Assembly: GCA_031553685.1 (NCBI GenBank)
Contig: JAVBLE010000036.1
Span: forward strand, 1-64,000
Direction: 5' to 3'
DNA: 64,000 bases
Origin: JAFGVL01 sp031553685
Lineage (GTDB): Bacteria > Bacteroidota > Bacteroidia > Bacteroidales > Paludibacteraceae
Positions 40,864-49,919 of the stretch are shown piece after piece; the first letter of the stretch is position 1, and every line of letters starts with the position of its first letter. The notes under the pieces were generated by a model. The model was not told where the DNA came from. It saw only the letters and a program-made list of their open reading frames with translations, and made no database searches. The position numbers and the translations under genes are program-made.

Positions 40864-43794
40864 TTATATTCCAAAGAAAAGTGTAAAATAAATATTCAAT
40901 GGACGATTTTGTCTTACCTTTATGCCATTTTCTAAAGTAGTTTGGGTTAAGCCTCTACCTGAAAGACAGCTGAGTTGTACATTCCAATAACGGATACCAC
41001 CACCAAAATCAAGATAAGGTACAAAGCGCCCGGTAGGATAACCCCAATCAACATTCTCATATATGTTATCTTGTTCTTCAATCTGAGAGGATTGGTCAAA
41101 GGAGAGACTGTTGTCTACTCCCAAATCAAAACTTGGTCCGATTTCAAAAAATAGACTGAATTTTTCGGAAAAAGCCCAGCGATATTCCGCATGAACAGGT
41201 ACATTGAGTGAATATTCAAAATAATTTGCCGACACATCGTTATAATCTAAACTGGCAAGATACATATCTATATTCAATCCTGTTAACATACCAAAGCCGT
41301 AAGCAAATGTCGGTTGCCAAGCAAAGCCCAGAAAGCGGAAACCATGGATAGTTGCATTTTGTTCCCACAGGGCATATTTTTGAGCAGTTTGATTGTTAAA
41401 ACTCCATTCCCACTGTTTGGAAATATACCCGTAACTTAGTCCAAAGTTATTATATGTACCATTGCCATATTTGAAATCATTGGTAACCTCAGATGGTATC
41501 ATATATGAAAGTGAAGCAGTCAGAGGTTTGTTTTGTCTGACTTTTATGCCGGGGGCACTCGAAATATTCAGAAGTCCGAGACCTGTTCCTACATTAAGCT
41601 GCATAGGACCCCAGCGTAGCCCTGCACCAAAATCAAACGAGGCATTGAAGCGTTTGTGAGGATAACCTAAGTCGGGATTTTCATATATTTCGTTTATTTG
41701 AAACGAAGGCTCATTCTCTCCCTTTTCGAATATACTTATGCTGGTAGTAAGTCCATAGTCGAAGCTTGGTCCTGTTTCTGCAAAGAGGCTAAAATTTCTT
41801 GATAGGTTCCAATTGTATTTGAAGTGCAGGGGTAGATAGAGCGAATGTTCATTATATATTCGGTCATTATTGTATATTTCTCCCGACTTCGAACGATAGT
41901 ATTCCCAATACAATCCTGTGCTTAATCCTAATCCATACTTAAACTGTGGTTCATAACGCAACCCTGTCTGTATGCCCTTCAAAGTACTGTTTTCATCATT
42001 CCACGCACCCCATTTGTGAGTTTTTTTACCCGATTTCTGAATCCATTGTTTTTGCACATATCCTACCGAAAAGCCTAATGGATTATTGTGTGTGGAAGTG
42101 TTTTGTGGTAGCTTTTCTATCTGCTTTGTTTTTTTATTAAACCACACATTGCCTGTATAACTACTGTCTTTTGGGTATTGTATTGTACCCCTGTATGGCG
42201 AATTACCTGCCCATTCTCCTGTAAAAACATTGCGAGATGAATATAGCATGCCTGCACTGTAGTCATAAAAAACACAAACACCTTGCCCGCATTTCTTTCC
42301 ACTACGGAATTCACCTTCGTACCTTATGCCATTTTTATCGATTAATTCCCCGTCGCCGTGATATTTCCCGTTTTTCCATTCGCCAATGTATCTTTCTCCC
42401 CATGACATAGATCTTTCTCCGTAACCTTCCGCTTTATTGTTAGTGTTTAACCAACCGGTGTAGACATAGTTAATCTTATCGAATCCCTTGTAATCTTCTA
42501 CATAAGATAAACCCTGTGTAGAATATTTAAAATGGCGTTGAATATTGATAGGCAATAAAGTGTCTGTAGAAGAATATTCGCACAATTTAACCACTTGTGC
42601 TGACAAATTCTGATATGCCTGCTTGTTGTAATCAATCATACTTTTTTTGGCAATATGCACTTCTTTTTTGTATTCAGTAGTAGCAGACAATTCATTTTTT
42701 TCGAAACTACGATACCCGAAGAGTTCGCCTCCATCTGCTGTAAAGAGAACATTGTAATCAGAATAAAGCTTAAATATCATCATTTCTTTACTTGCCGATG
42801 AAGACGACTTGCTGCCATCAGACGCTTCGGTATATATATTCTGTTTAAACGCCAGTTCTGCACAACCGGCAAACACGCTCGATATATCCATATCCAGAGT
42901 AACAACGGTGATTTTCGAGATAGCCGATTTCGCAATGAGATATTGTGCTGCTAACTGGGCTGCGTCGACTGCTAATGCCTGTGTAGCAGCGTCCGAGGAT
43001 TTTTTATTGGGGTCGGATAGGATAATCGTTTTTGCTGTAGCACCAATTTCTCCTACAGCCACAACACCTGCCGTTGCAGCCTGCGGATTTCCTTTCTTGA
43101 AGTTTTCCGAACCAAAATGGAACGAAGCCATCCCATCCTTTCCAATATTAATATAACAGTTTTTAGTTATAGATAGATAATTATTTTTGTTTGTAGAATT
43201 GGGTAATGCTGCTTGCATTCGTGGCTTCTGCTTAAATGCTCTGCCAGTATACATTTTGTGTTCTTTTGCCAGTGTGCAGTATGGAAGAATTTTTGCAGTG
43301 TATTCTCCCCAAGCGTCTTTTTCCACTTGCAGTACAAGATATGGAATGCCTTTTTGCTGGTCAGAACAATAATCGGACACCCAAATACCACACAAATCGT
43401 CTTCAAAAAGGGTTTTGTCTTTCACTAACACAGTATAAAGATACTTCACATCCTCTATCCTTTTCATTATATCTGAATCATTTGGGTTAACCGTATATTT
43501 ATCCAGAGCCTTTATTACCTGTCCCATTTCCACCAAATTACCTTTGTTGTAATAAATAGTTGCTAAATTGATGTTGGCCTCAGCATAGTAAGGGCTATTA
43601 TGTGGTGATTCTTGGGCAACTTGATTTAATAAACTGGTAGTTTGTTCTATATCGTTATTGCTCATTGCAGTCTGAGCTTTTTTCAAAAGAGCATAAACAT
43701 CAGTTGTTTTTTTATATTGAGAGAAGTCTGCTTTTTGAGCATAGGAGTATGAAAAATGCAAAAAAATGAATATAAAAAATGTAATTTTTTTCAT
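40864..43794 (-). CDS. MORN-repeat protein with two outer-membrane-type beta-barrel modules
   Basis: A 976-residue protein: signal peptide (ends YSYAQ); TPR-like helical region (about 25-115); a central part of unknown fold; MORN repeats (about 443-560; GYGERSMSWGERYIGEWKNG, HGDGELIDKNGIRYEGEF, GQGVCVFYDYSAG); then two related beta-rich modules of about 200 residues each (starting GFSVGYVQKQW and GLSYGYISKQWEWSFNN), each with an EIGPSFD/ETGPSFD strand and a DLGYPHKRF/DWGYPTGRF strand. The two modules look like a tandem duplication of a porin-like barrel. The combination is unusual. Confidence 0.72.
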   Translation of the reverse strand: MKKITFFIFIFLHFSYSYAQKADFSQYKKTTDVYALLKKAQTAMSNNDIEQTTSLLNQVAQESPHNSPYYAEANINLATIYYNKGNLVEMGQVIKALDKYTVNPNDSDIMKRIEDVKYLYTVLVKDKTLFEDDLCGIWVSDYCSDQQKGIPYLVLQVEKDAWGEYTAKILPYCTLAKEHKMYTGRAFKQKPRMQAALPNSTNKNNYLSITKNCYINIGKDGMASFHFGSENFKKGNPQAATAGVVAVGEIGATAKTIILSDPNKKSSDAATQALAVDAAQLAAQYLIAKSAISKITVVTLDMDISSVFAGCAELAFKQNIYTEASDGSKSSSSASKEMMIFKLYSDYNVLFTADGGELFGYRSFEKNELSATTEYKKEVHIAKKSMIDYNKQAYQNLSAQVVKLCEYSSTDTLLPINIQRHFKYSTQGLSYVEDYKGFDKINYVYTGWLNTNNKAEGYGERSMSWGERYIGEWKNGKYHGDGELIDKNGIRYEGEFRSGKKCGQGVCVFYDYSAGMLYSSRNVFTGEWAGNSPYRGTIQYPKDSSYTGNVWFNKKTKQIEKLPQNTSTHNNPLGFSVGYVQKQWIQKSGKKTHKWGAWNDENSTLKGIQTGLRYEPQFKYGLGLSTGLYWEYYRSKSGEIYNNDRIYNEHSLYLPLHFKYNWNLSRNFSLFAETGPSFDYGLTTSISIFEKGENEPSFQINEIYENPDLGYPHKRFNASFDFGAGLRWGPMQLNVGTGLGLLNISSAPGIKVRQNKPLTASLSYMIPSEVTNDFKYGNGTYNNFGLSYGYISKQWEWSFNNQTAQKYALWEQNATIHGFRFLGFAWQPTFAYGFGMLTGLNIDMYLASLDYNDVSANYFEYSLNVPVHAEYRWAFSEKFSLFFEIGPSFDLGVDNSLSFDQSSQIEEQDNIYENVDWGYPTGRFVPYLDFGGGIRYWNVQLSCLSGRGLTQTTLENGIKVRQNRPLNIYFTLFFGI

Positions 43795-43879
43795 TAGAAT
43801 AAAGATTTAAGTTTAGTCTTTTTATATCTAAAAGTTGCAGTGGAATAACGCGCTGTACTTTTTTATTTTTGCTTTAATC

Positions 43880-43914
43880 CAACAAAGTACAGTCTATAAA
43901 ACTGTACTTTGTTA
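43880..43914 (-). terminator. Hairpin after the small lipoprotein gene
   Basis: AACAAAGTACAGT pairs with ACTGTACTTTGTT. It lies downstream of the gene at 43937 and upstream of the MORN gene start. Confidence 0.65.
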
Positions 43915-43936
43915 GTGTTAGTGGGGTTATATTTTT

Positions 43937-44392
43937 TTACTTCCGATAATAATTACCACTAAGACCCGTTTCTGTAACAAGATAAAAAGACTTGCCATCA
44001 GAGGATAATGAAATATTACAGCCTTCCCAATAAACATCAGTTATTGTCATTGTGCCGGTATAATATTCGTTAACTAAGACATCTCCTTTCCAAGTATTAT
44101 TCCCTGTTGATACCAAATTCCTAAGGTTTTTATCTCCTAATTTAATAAATCCGGCTTGCATAGCTTCATACCAGTAGGGAGTACCGCTTGTGCTCGGTGA
44201 AAGGTTGGTAAATGTGCCGGACGAACCGTTTATTGTAAATTCGTATGTTCCTGACGAGTTTTTCCATGTACCAGTAAGTGAAGATGTTGATGTGCTTTCG
44301 TCTGACTCTTTGTCGTCATTACAAGAGTTTAAAGACACAATTGTTAGTCCTAAAATGACAGCTAAAAAGAGAGTTAAATATTTCTTTTTCAT
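43937..44392 (-). CDS. Small lipoprotein of unknown function
   Basis: A 151-residue lipoprotein: signal peptide with lipobox-like IVSLNSC, an acidic Ser/Thr linker (DDKESDESTS), then a compact beta-rich domain beginning LTGTWKNSSGTYEFTINGSS, reminiscent of lipocalin-like Bacteroidota lipoproteins such as the one at 12513. No specific function recognised. A terminator separates it from the MORN gene. Confidence 0.7.
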   Translation of the reverse strand: MKKKYLTLFLAVILGLTIVSLNSCNDDKESDESTSTSSLTGTWKNSSGTYEFTINGSSGTFTNLSPSTSGTPYWYEAMQAGFIKLGDKNLRNLVSTGNNTWKGDVLVNEYYTGTMTITDVYWEGCNISLSSDGKSFYLVTETGLSGNYYRK

Positions 44393-44464
44393 AATATTTA
44401 TGTTTAATGTTTCTTTATTTTGCTTACTCTAATCAGTTTTCAGCATCCCTGTTTATATTTTAAG

Positions 44465-44550
44465 CCATTAGTACGCCTCCCGTAGCAATGCTACTACGAT
44501 AGCCGTAGCCGTATTGCTACGATGGTCGTAGTAGCGTTGCTACGATGGGT
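44465..44550. repeat. GTAGCATTGCTACG hairpin cluster
   Basis: CGTAGCAATGCTACTACGAT, GCCGTATTGCTACGATGG, and TCGTAGTAGCGTTGCTACGA form overlapping inverted and direct repeats between two minus-strand genes. Non-coding. Confidence 0.65.
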
Positions 44551-44556
44551 GTAAAT

Positions 44557-45294
44557 TTATTGTACTGTCAGTATTTTTTCAAATATGGTAGTATGAGGCT
44601 CTTTCAATAGTGTTTTAGTGTTGCTTCCAAACTGTGTGGTAATCTCCAGCTGATAAGAGCCCGCTGCAAGCGCAGGTATCACAATAATCAATTCCGAAGG
44701 ATTGTTGGTAACTATGTCGGAAATATCTACTTGGGTGCGCTCTTGCGTGGATTGATTGATGAAATACACACCATTGGCTTCGTTTTCGCCCGCAATTTTG
44801 ATTTTGTGTCCTGAGATTTTCAGGTTGCGGCTGGGGGTAATCAGGTCATTGACCGAGCCGCTTTTTACATCAGTTACCTGTGCTATGCTCAGTCCGCTGT
44901 CGGCTACGCCCATTATTTGCACTTCGATGTTTGGCAACTCGGCTCGAAGGGTTTCGCCCTGGTTGAATTGGAACAGGATAGTGTGTTTGCTGGGGTTAAA
45001 TGTTTCGGTAGGGCTGTTGAACACGCCTTTGATAAGGGGAGTGGCGGTAAAATAGCCGGTGTTTACCGAATATCCGTCGCAAAGCTGGTAGCCCATTTCT
45101 TTGAGGAAGAGGCTTACGCTGTGCTCCATGGCTGCTGCCGATACATCGGCGCCTCCGCGGTTTACAGCCATTTCGCAAATGTTTTTGATACTTAACGAAC
45201 GCTCGGCGTTTACTCTTGCCGAAAAGTCGTTTGGGTCTTCTGTCAAAGCATTGTCATACAGGTAGGCTTTGATACGGTGTAAAATTGTACTCAT
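44557..45294 (-). CDS. HU/IHF-like DNA-binding-domain protein with C-terminal beta domain
   Basis: A 245-residue protein of a Bacteroidota-specific type. The N-terminal 125 residues are an HU-like fold (ARVNAERSLSIKNICEMAVN, VSLFLKEMGYQLCDGYSVNT, FTATPLIKGVF). The C-terminal half (about 130-245) is a beta-sandwich-like segment with LKISGHKIKIAG and VIPALAAGSYQLEITTQFG. It may bind DNA or a nucleoprotein surface; true function is unknown. No operon partner is evident. Confidence 0.8.
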   Translation of the reverse strand: MSTILHRIKAYLYDNALTEDPNDFSARVNAERSLSIKNICEMAVNRGGADVSAAAMEHSVSLFLKEMGYQLCDGYSVNTGYFTATPLIKGVFNSPTETFNPSKHTILFQFNQGETLRAELPNIEVQIMGVADSGLSIAQVTDVKSGSVNDLITPSRNLKISGHKIKIAGENEANGVYFINQSTQERTQVDISDIVTNNPSELIIVIPALAAGSYQLEITTQFGSNTKTLLKEPHTTIFEKILTVQ

Positions 45295-45397
45295 AAATAA
45301 TTTTTTATATGTATTAATAGAAATATTTTAAAATATGCCAACAAATATAAAATCTATAACTTATACCGGCTGTATGTGTTTTTGCACAACTGTCTGG

Positions 45398-45751
45398 TTA
45401 TGTGGACAATTTTTGAGAGTAAATAATCTTAATCGACTTGTCGTTGCAGATTTTATTAAATTCTTCATCGTCTTCCATTTCTATCAGGAAAACAGATTTA
45501 TTTTTTGTTTCTTCAATTCCTTCAAAATTTATATTTAATTCTTTGAAAAAATTGTATTTTAATGCTTTACAGATTAAAATCAGTGTGCTGGTATTTATAT
45601 CGCAGTCTTTGCAAGTGAATATTTTGGAATATACGGTCGATCGATTCGAATTGATTGCTTCGGCAAATTCTTCAACTGTCAAACCGGAGTCTTTTACTTT
45701 TTCTTTGATAAGCTCGCCGAGTATCTTTTTTTTATGTTTTTTAGTCTTCAT
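45398..45751 (-). CDS. HTH (XRE/Cro-CI-type) transcriptional regulator
   Basis: A 117-residue protein with an N-terminal HTH: LGELIKEKVKDSGLTVEEFA, EAINSNRSTVYSKIF, INTSTLILICKALKYNFF. The C-terminal 40 residues are acidic then basic (MEDDEEFNKICNDKSIKIIY), with no known effector domain. A candidate promoter at 46067-46074 would give a leader of about 310 bases. Targets unknown. Confidence 0.82.
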   Translation of the reverse strand: MKTKKHKKKILGELIKEKVKDSGLTVEEFAEAINSNRSTVYSKIFTCKDCDINTSTLILICKALKYNFFKELNINFEGIEETKNKSVFLIEMEDDEEFNKICNDKSIKIIYSQKLST

Positions 45752-46612
45752 AGGTATTTTTTTTATTTATGGTTTTAGGATGCAAACTGTACAAAAACAG
45801 AAAGGGATGCCAGCCCATTCTTTTTTTACCCGTTTTTCCGAGGCTCACCACAAGCCTAACAACACGCGAGTAACTAAAGATAAAAGCCAACATCCCCCTT
45901 TGCGAAAGAGAATGTAAGACTTTACTTTGTTTCGGTGCGGTTGTTTTGGTTGTTAAGTGGTGATTAACGGAAAACCACAGAAAAAAGCAAATTCATTTCT
46001 AAATTGCTATGTCTTAATTTTTTATATTCCTATAAGCGAAATCATTTTATTTTTTGTTCTTCCGAGCAAAGGTAAAAAAGAATTATTGCTTTGAAAATAA
46101 AAAAATTAAGACACAGGGAGATGTTGACAAAGTTTTATTTTTTATAATACAAAAAAGGCATGAAACTTAATCGCTTATCCAGTTTCGGAAGGTATCGCCA
46201 AACACCTAACAACTATAAATAAGGAAAAAGTCCATGCCCTAAACACGAACACTTTCAACTTAGTTACTGTTTGTAGTTGTTTTAGATAAATTTGGCGATT
46301 TTTTCCGAAACTACAGGTAACAAAGCAAATGTGCTTTATCAATATGTTTTATGCCGTAATATTATTTTCTTCTATAGGCTATTTCTTTTTGTTGATTCAA
46401 GACACAAATATATGAATCTTTTTCAACAGGCAGACAGCTTCTTTCTAAAAAATATATTTCGGGCATGAGGGCATGGACGGTTTTTTTAGTTTATATTTCA
46501 ATGTTTAGTACATAACAAAAATTAAATTTGTTGTATATAAGTTGTTGGTTATGTAATTCTCTATACTATACAATATGTCATGCAATGTTTTTTCGTTAGC
46601 ATTTTTGCACAA
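45752..46612. other. Long gene-free region with an imperfect inverted repeat
   Basis: No convincing gene. Contents: a possible minus-strand -7 box (TACCTTTG, 46067-46074); a long imperfect palindrome with arms AGTTTCGGAAGGTATCGCCA (46181 on) and TTTGGCGATTTTTTCCGAAA (to 46310), also pairing CAACTATA-type ends; GGCATG at 46157 and CATGCC at 46233 inside the left part; and TTTAGTACATAACAAAAAT at 46503, close to the end of the family 1 MITE but without a matching partner. Confidence 0.5.
46067..46074 (-). promoter_or_regulatory. Candidate -7 box for the HTH gene
   Basis: TACCTTTG on the minus strand, about 316 bases before the start codon at 45751. Confidence 0.4.
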
Positions 46613-46654
46613 AAAAAAAGCGGATACCTGAAATTTTCCAGTTATCCGTTTTTG
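46613..46654 (-). terminator. Terminator of the sigma / anti-sigma / CHAT operon
   Basis: AAAAAGCGGATA pairs with TATCCGTTTTT; lies 26 bases after the CHAT gene stop. Confidence 0.75.
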
Positions 46655-46679
46655 GTATTTATTTGTATAACACAATATT

Positions 46680-49094
46680 CTAATCAATCATAACAAATCC
46701 GCCCCAATCATATACCGAGTAGCCTTTGAGTTTTTCTTGGGCGGCACGAAAGGCTTCGTGTTTGGTTTTCTTTCCGCTCAGGAGCGATTTATAAAATTCT
46801 TCCATAAAGAGTTGTGTGCTACGAACCGGTACATTCCAAAAGGTCATTACCAGGGTATTGCAGCCGGCCAACTTGAAAGCGCGCTGTAAACCGAATACCC
46901 CTTCATAATTATTAATATCACCAAGGGCGCTTTCGCAGGCTGACAGTATAACAAGGTCGGTATTCGATAAATCCATTCCGGCAATTTCCTGGGCCTGCAG
47001 GATGTTATTATTTCCGTTTTCAACTATTTTGCCGCTCTTCCAATATTCATTTGCTCCTGAAAAAATAAGTACCGAACGCAACATTGGATATTTCTCCTGT
47101 ACCAAACTGTCTTGATGCAACCAACTGTATTCGCGAATAGAATTGACAGGAATGTAAAGCCCATGTGTAGAAACGGATAGTATGGAAGGCGAGTAGCCAT
47201 CTGTTTGTTTAAACATTTTCTCGGTGGCAGTAGTTCCAAAGTAGCTTTTAACCGGAATATTATTGGCATTACACTGAGAAATAAAGGCTTCTGTTTCAAT
47301 TGTATCATTGATATTTGTATGATAGCCTTTCCCGTAATCCATTTGTCCGAATATAACGGCATTCTTTCTTACCACAGGTTGATCTGTTTTATCTTCGGCA
47401 ATTATCCGGGTGGACGATAACTGGTATAGATCGTACCGGTTTTTCAGGTAGTTGGTTTCGTCGGACATGCTTTGAAATGATATATTATTCAACAAACCTG
47501 AAGTGCTGAAATAAATGCGTGTTATGCCTGTCAAATAGCTTTCCAACGGTTTCCAAAGCAGATTATACAGATCAGTCGAATCGTATAAGGCTTTGATTGT
47601 TTCGGGGGCATCAGTGCGGACATCTTTTAGTAAACTCACTAATTGCCGTTGTTCGCAAAGCCGTATTAACTCAGGATATTGCGAGTCTTTCCGGATAAGC
47701 AGCGCGATATAGTAAGTGTTGTCTTGCCTGCTCATATCCTGCTCGTCAAAACAGACAAACTCGATAGCTGCTTCCCCTTCCTTCAAATGTTTTTTAATAT
47801 CATCCCACAAAATGTTTTTTCTAACTTGCATTTCTACTGGAACGGATTGTAGGATTTCTGTTTCCAGAGTGTTTTTATAATTGGTAAGCGCAGCGAGATT
47901 TTTGGGTTGGATAAGTTGTAAAGAATCAACAATTTCTTGTCGAACAGATATATAACGGTGGTATTTTTCCAGCAAATCTACATTTTGCGAAGATTGAATG
48001 AATTCTTTTATTTTCAGGTTTGAGTTCAGAAGTATGGCTTTGTTGGTCAATTGGTTGTTGTAGCAAATTTGAGCCAGTCCGGGCGATGGATTACGGATAG
48101 CAATGGTATTGAATAAGGAATATACAGGTTCCAGTTCCCGCCAAAACGACTCGCGCATATCTTCGTTCAGCAACAAAGCGTTATTGTTCATTTGCGAGTG
48201 ATAGAACTGATTTACTATGTTAGTTAAGTTAGCAGCTTTATCATAATCTTTTTTCAGGCAATAATATTTTGCCAAAGTAAGCAAGTCATATATTTTAGAA
48301 TACCTTAGATAGGGGTCGTAGGTTTGTACTTGGTACAACATGTCGAAATACTGCTCGGCAAGCATATAATTGCCTGTCTTCAAACCATAGCGGGCAAAAT
48401 CATTGACCAGGTAATTAATGTATTGTGGTGGTCGTTTCATGCCAGACAGTTTTTGTGCTGCTTCTCCAAACAGTGCATCCGCTTTTTTATCCTTCCCTGC
48501 CTGGCTGTAAAAGTCGGCCAAATTGGTGATAAACATTAAGTAGTAAGGATGATTTGTTCCTAAGCTATGCCGGTAGATTTCCATCGAACGCGTATAAAAG
48601 TTTTCGGCGTTCTTATTATCGCCCAGCAATTGGTAGGTTTTGGCAAGATTCTCATACAAGACAGCTCGCTCCTGATCAGTCAATTGCAGTGTTTTAGAAA
48701 GCTGGTAATATTCCTCGTAATACCTCAATGCCTTAGCCGGTTGCCCGTGTGCAAAATAACCCCAGGCAGCATCACTTATGGCAGAACCATAGGCAGCACT
48801 ATGTTTTCCATAAAACCTTTCGGCAAGAGAGATTTCGAGCAGAAATGCTTTTTCGCCATCAATAAAATTGCCCAACCCGACATAACCTAATGCCAAGTAG
48901 TAACTGCAGAGTATCGCATCATCATGGCTTAATTTGTCAAAAGACTTAGAATTTTCGGTTATGAGTTGAACTGCTTCTGCATATTGTTCTTTGTCTAAAA
49001 TCATTTTCCTGGCTTTTTTCAGGAATCCGGCATCTTGTGCCGGAACAGAAAAAGCAAATACCAGGAGGAATAATATGAAACCTGATTTCTTCAT
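46680..49094 (-). CDS. Exported TPR-CHAT protein (caspase-like protease family)
   Basis: An 804-residue protein with signal peptide (ends FSVPAQ). Residues about 25-330 are TPR-like (LGYVGLGNFIDGEKAFLLEI, YENLAKTYQLLGDNKNAENF). The C-terminal CHAT domain (about 480-804) has the His in SVSTHGLY (about 643) and Cys in LSACESALG (about 719), the caspase-like dyad, and typical GVFGLQRAFKLAGCNTLVMT and YDWGGFVMI. So it appears catalytically competent. Export to the periplasm is predicted. It is the third gene of an operon with a sigma factor and a membrane anti-sigma factor, 6 bases after the latter, which suggests it cleaves or senses signals for that pair. Confidence 0.9.
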   Translation of the reverse strand: MKKSGFILFLLVFAFSVPAQDAGFLKKARKMILDKEQYAEAVQLITENSKSFDKLSHDDAILCSYYLALGYVGLGNFIDGEKAFLLEISLAERFYGKHSAAYGSAISDAAWGYFAHGQPAKALRYYEEYYQLSKTLQLTDQERAVLYENLAKTYQLLGDNKNAENFYTRSMEIYRHSLGTNHPYYLMFITNLADFYSQAGKDKKADALFGEAAQKLSGMKRPPQYINYLVNDFARYGLKTGNYMLAEQYFDMLYQVQTYDPYLRYSKIYDLLTLAKYYCLKKDYDKAANLTNIVNQFYHSQMNNNALLLNEDMRESFWRELEPVYSLFNTIAIRNPSPGLAQICYNNQLTNKAILLNSNLKIKEFIQSSQNVDLLEKYHRYISVRQEIVDSLQLIQPKNLAALTNYKNTLETEILQSVPVEMQVRKNILWDDIKKHLKEGEAAIEFVCFDEQDMSRQDNTYYIALLIRKDSQYPELIRLCEQRQLVSLLKDVRTDAPETIKALYDSTDLYNLLWKPLESYLTGITRIYFSTSGLLNNISFQSMSDETNYLKNRYDLYQLSSTRIIAEDKTDQPVVRKNAVIFGQMDYGKGYHTNINDTIETEAFISQCNANNIPVKSYFGTTATEKMFKQTDGYSPSILSVSTHGLYIPVNSIREYSWLHQDSLVQEKYPMLRSVLIFSGANEYWKSGKIVENGNNNILQAQEIAGMDLSNTDLVILSACESALGDINNYEGVFGLQRAFKLAGCNTLVMTFWNVPVRSTQLFMEEFYKSLLSGKKTKHEAFRAAQEKLKGYSVYDWGGFVMID

Positions 49095-49100
49095 CCCTGA

Positions 49101-49919
49101 TTATTTTGTATCAAATGGGAAACTGTAAACCTTTTTGCCAATCTGTATTTCAAATATATACAAACTGTTGCGTTCCAGGTTAGATAAAGGATATTCTCCC
49201 TGTTTTAATTCATATTTGTCAGTCGATAATTTTTCTACCAGTATTTTATCATTTCTGTCGTTAATCAGGTAAAGGTTTATATTCCCTGTTTTCTCAACCG
49301 AAGTCCAGCAGATCACAACATTGTCTGCATTGGCAGGCACTTTGCGGTCGGGGGCTGTAAAGCGCAAAATCTCGCCTGTACCTTTGGTTTGTTCGTCTTG
49401 CAGCGTATTTATAGCAAATAACTTAGCCCGGTTTTTTTCGGTCGTAACATTTGTTGTTTGCATATTTGGTGTTTGCGTACCCGTTTTAGCGATTTCTTGC
49501 AATGCATCTTGAAGCTGTGCTATTTTTTGTTCGTATTCTTTCAATATTTTTTGCGCACTATCGTTGGACGATATTATCGTTACCGGTTTTACTTTCTGTA
49601 ATTCGGCAATTTGTTGCTCGCGGTCATTGATTTTTTGATTAAATACCCAGGTTACAATAACTAATGACAATATAGCCGCTGCCGCAACAGACATACTCAG
49701 ATATAACCCCGTTTTCTTTGGCAAAGCAACAACCGGTTTTGTATCCAAAATCTCTTTTTCAAGACCCGAAGCTTTCAGAGCCACAATAATTTGAGCCTGT
49801 TCTGTTACAGCCTGTTTAAATTCAGGCTCTGTTTCGTATTTTTGTTTGAATAGAACTTTTTCCTCTCCTGTCAAACTCTTATCAAAATACTTCCCAATTA
49901 ATTCACTATTTGTAATCAT
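49101..49919 (-). CDS. Membrane anti-sigma factor-like protein
   Basis: A 272-residue protein. The N-terminal 65 residues (ELIGKYFDKSLTGEEKVLFK, FKQAVTEQAQI) look like the cytoplasmic part of Bacteroidota anti-sigma/zf-HC2-like factors, without zinc ligands. One membrane helix spans about 70-91 (YLSMSVAAAAILSLVIVTWVF region). A coiled coil follows (REQQIAELQKV, LKEYEQKIAQLQDALQEIAK), then a beta-rich periplasmic domain (about 160-272). The start overlaps the sigma gene stop by 4 bases. Anti-sigma role is inferred from position and topology. Confidence 0.78.
   Translation of the reverse strand: MITNSELIGKYFDKSLTGEEKVLFKQKYETEPEFKQAVTEQAQIIVALKASGLEKEILDTKPVVALPKKTGLYLSMSVAAAAILSLVIVTWVFNQKINDREQQIAELQKVKPVTIISSNDSAQKILKEYEQKIAQLQDALQEIAKTGTQTPNMQTTNVTTEKNRAKLFAINTLQDEQTKGTGEILRFTAPDRKVPANADNVVICWTSVEKTGNINLYLINDRNDKILVEKLSTDKYELKQGEYPLSNLERNSLYIFEIQIGKKVYSFPFDTK

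Noticed and set aside
45438..45917. Plus-strand frame of 159 codons opposite the HTH gene
   Set aside because: It is the antisense of a convincing HTH gene and has no protein-like features after it.
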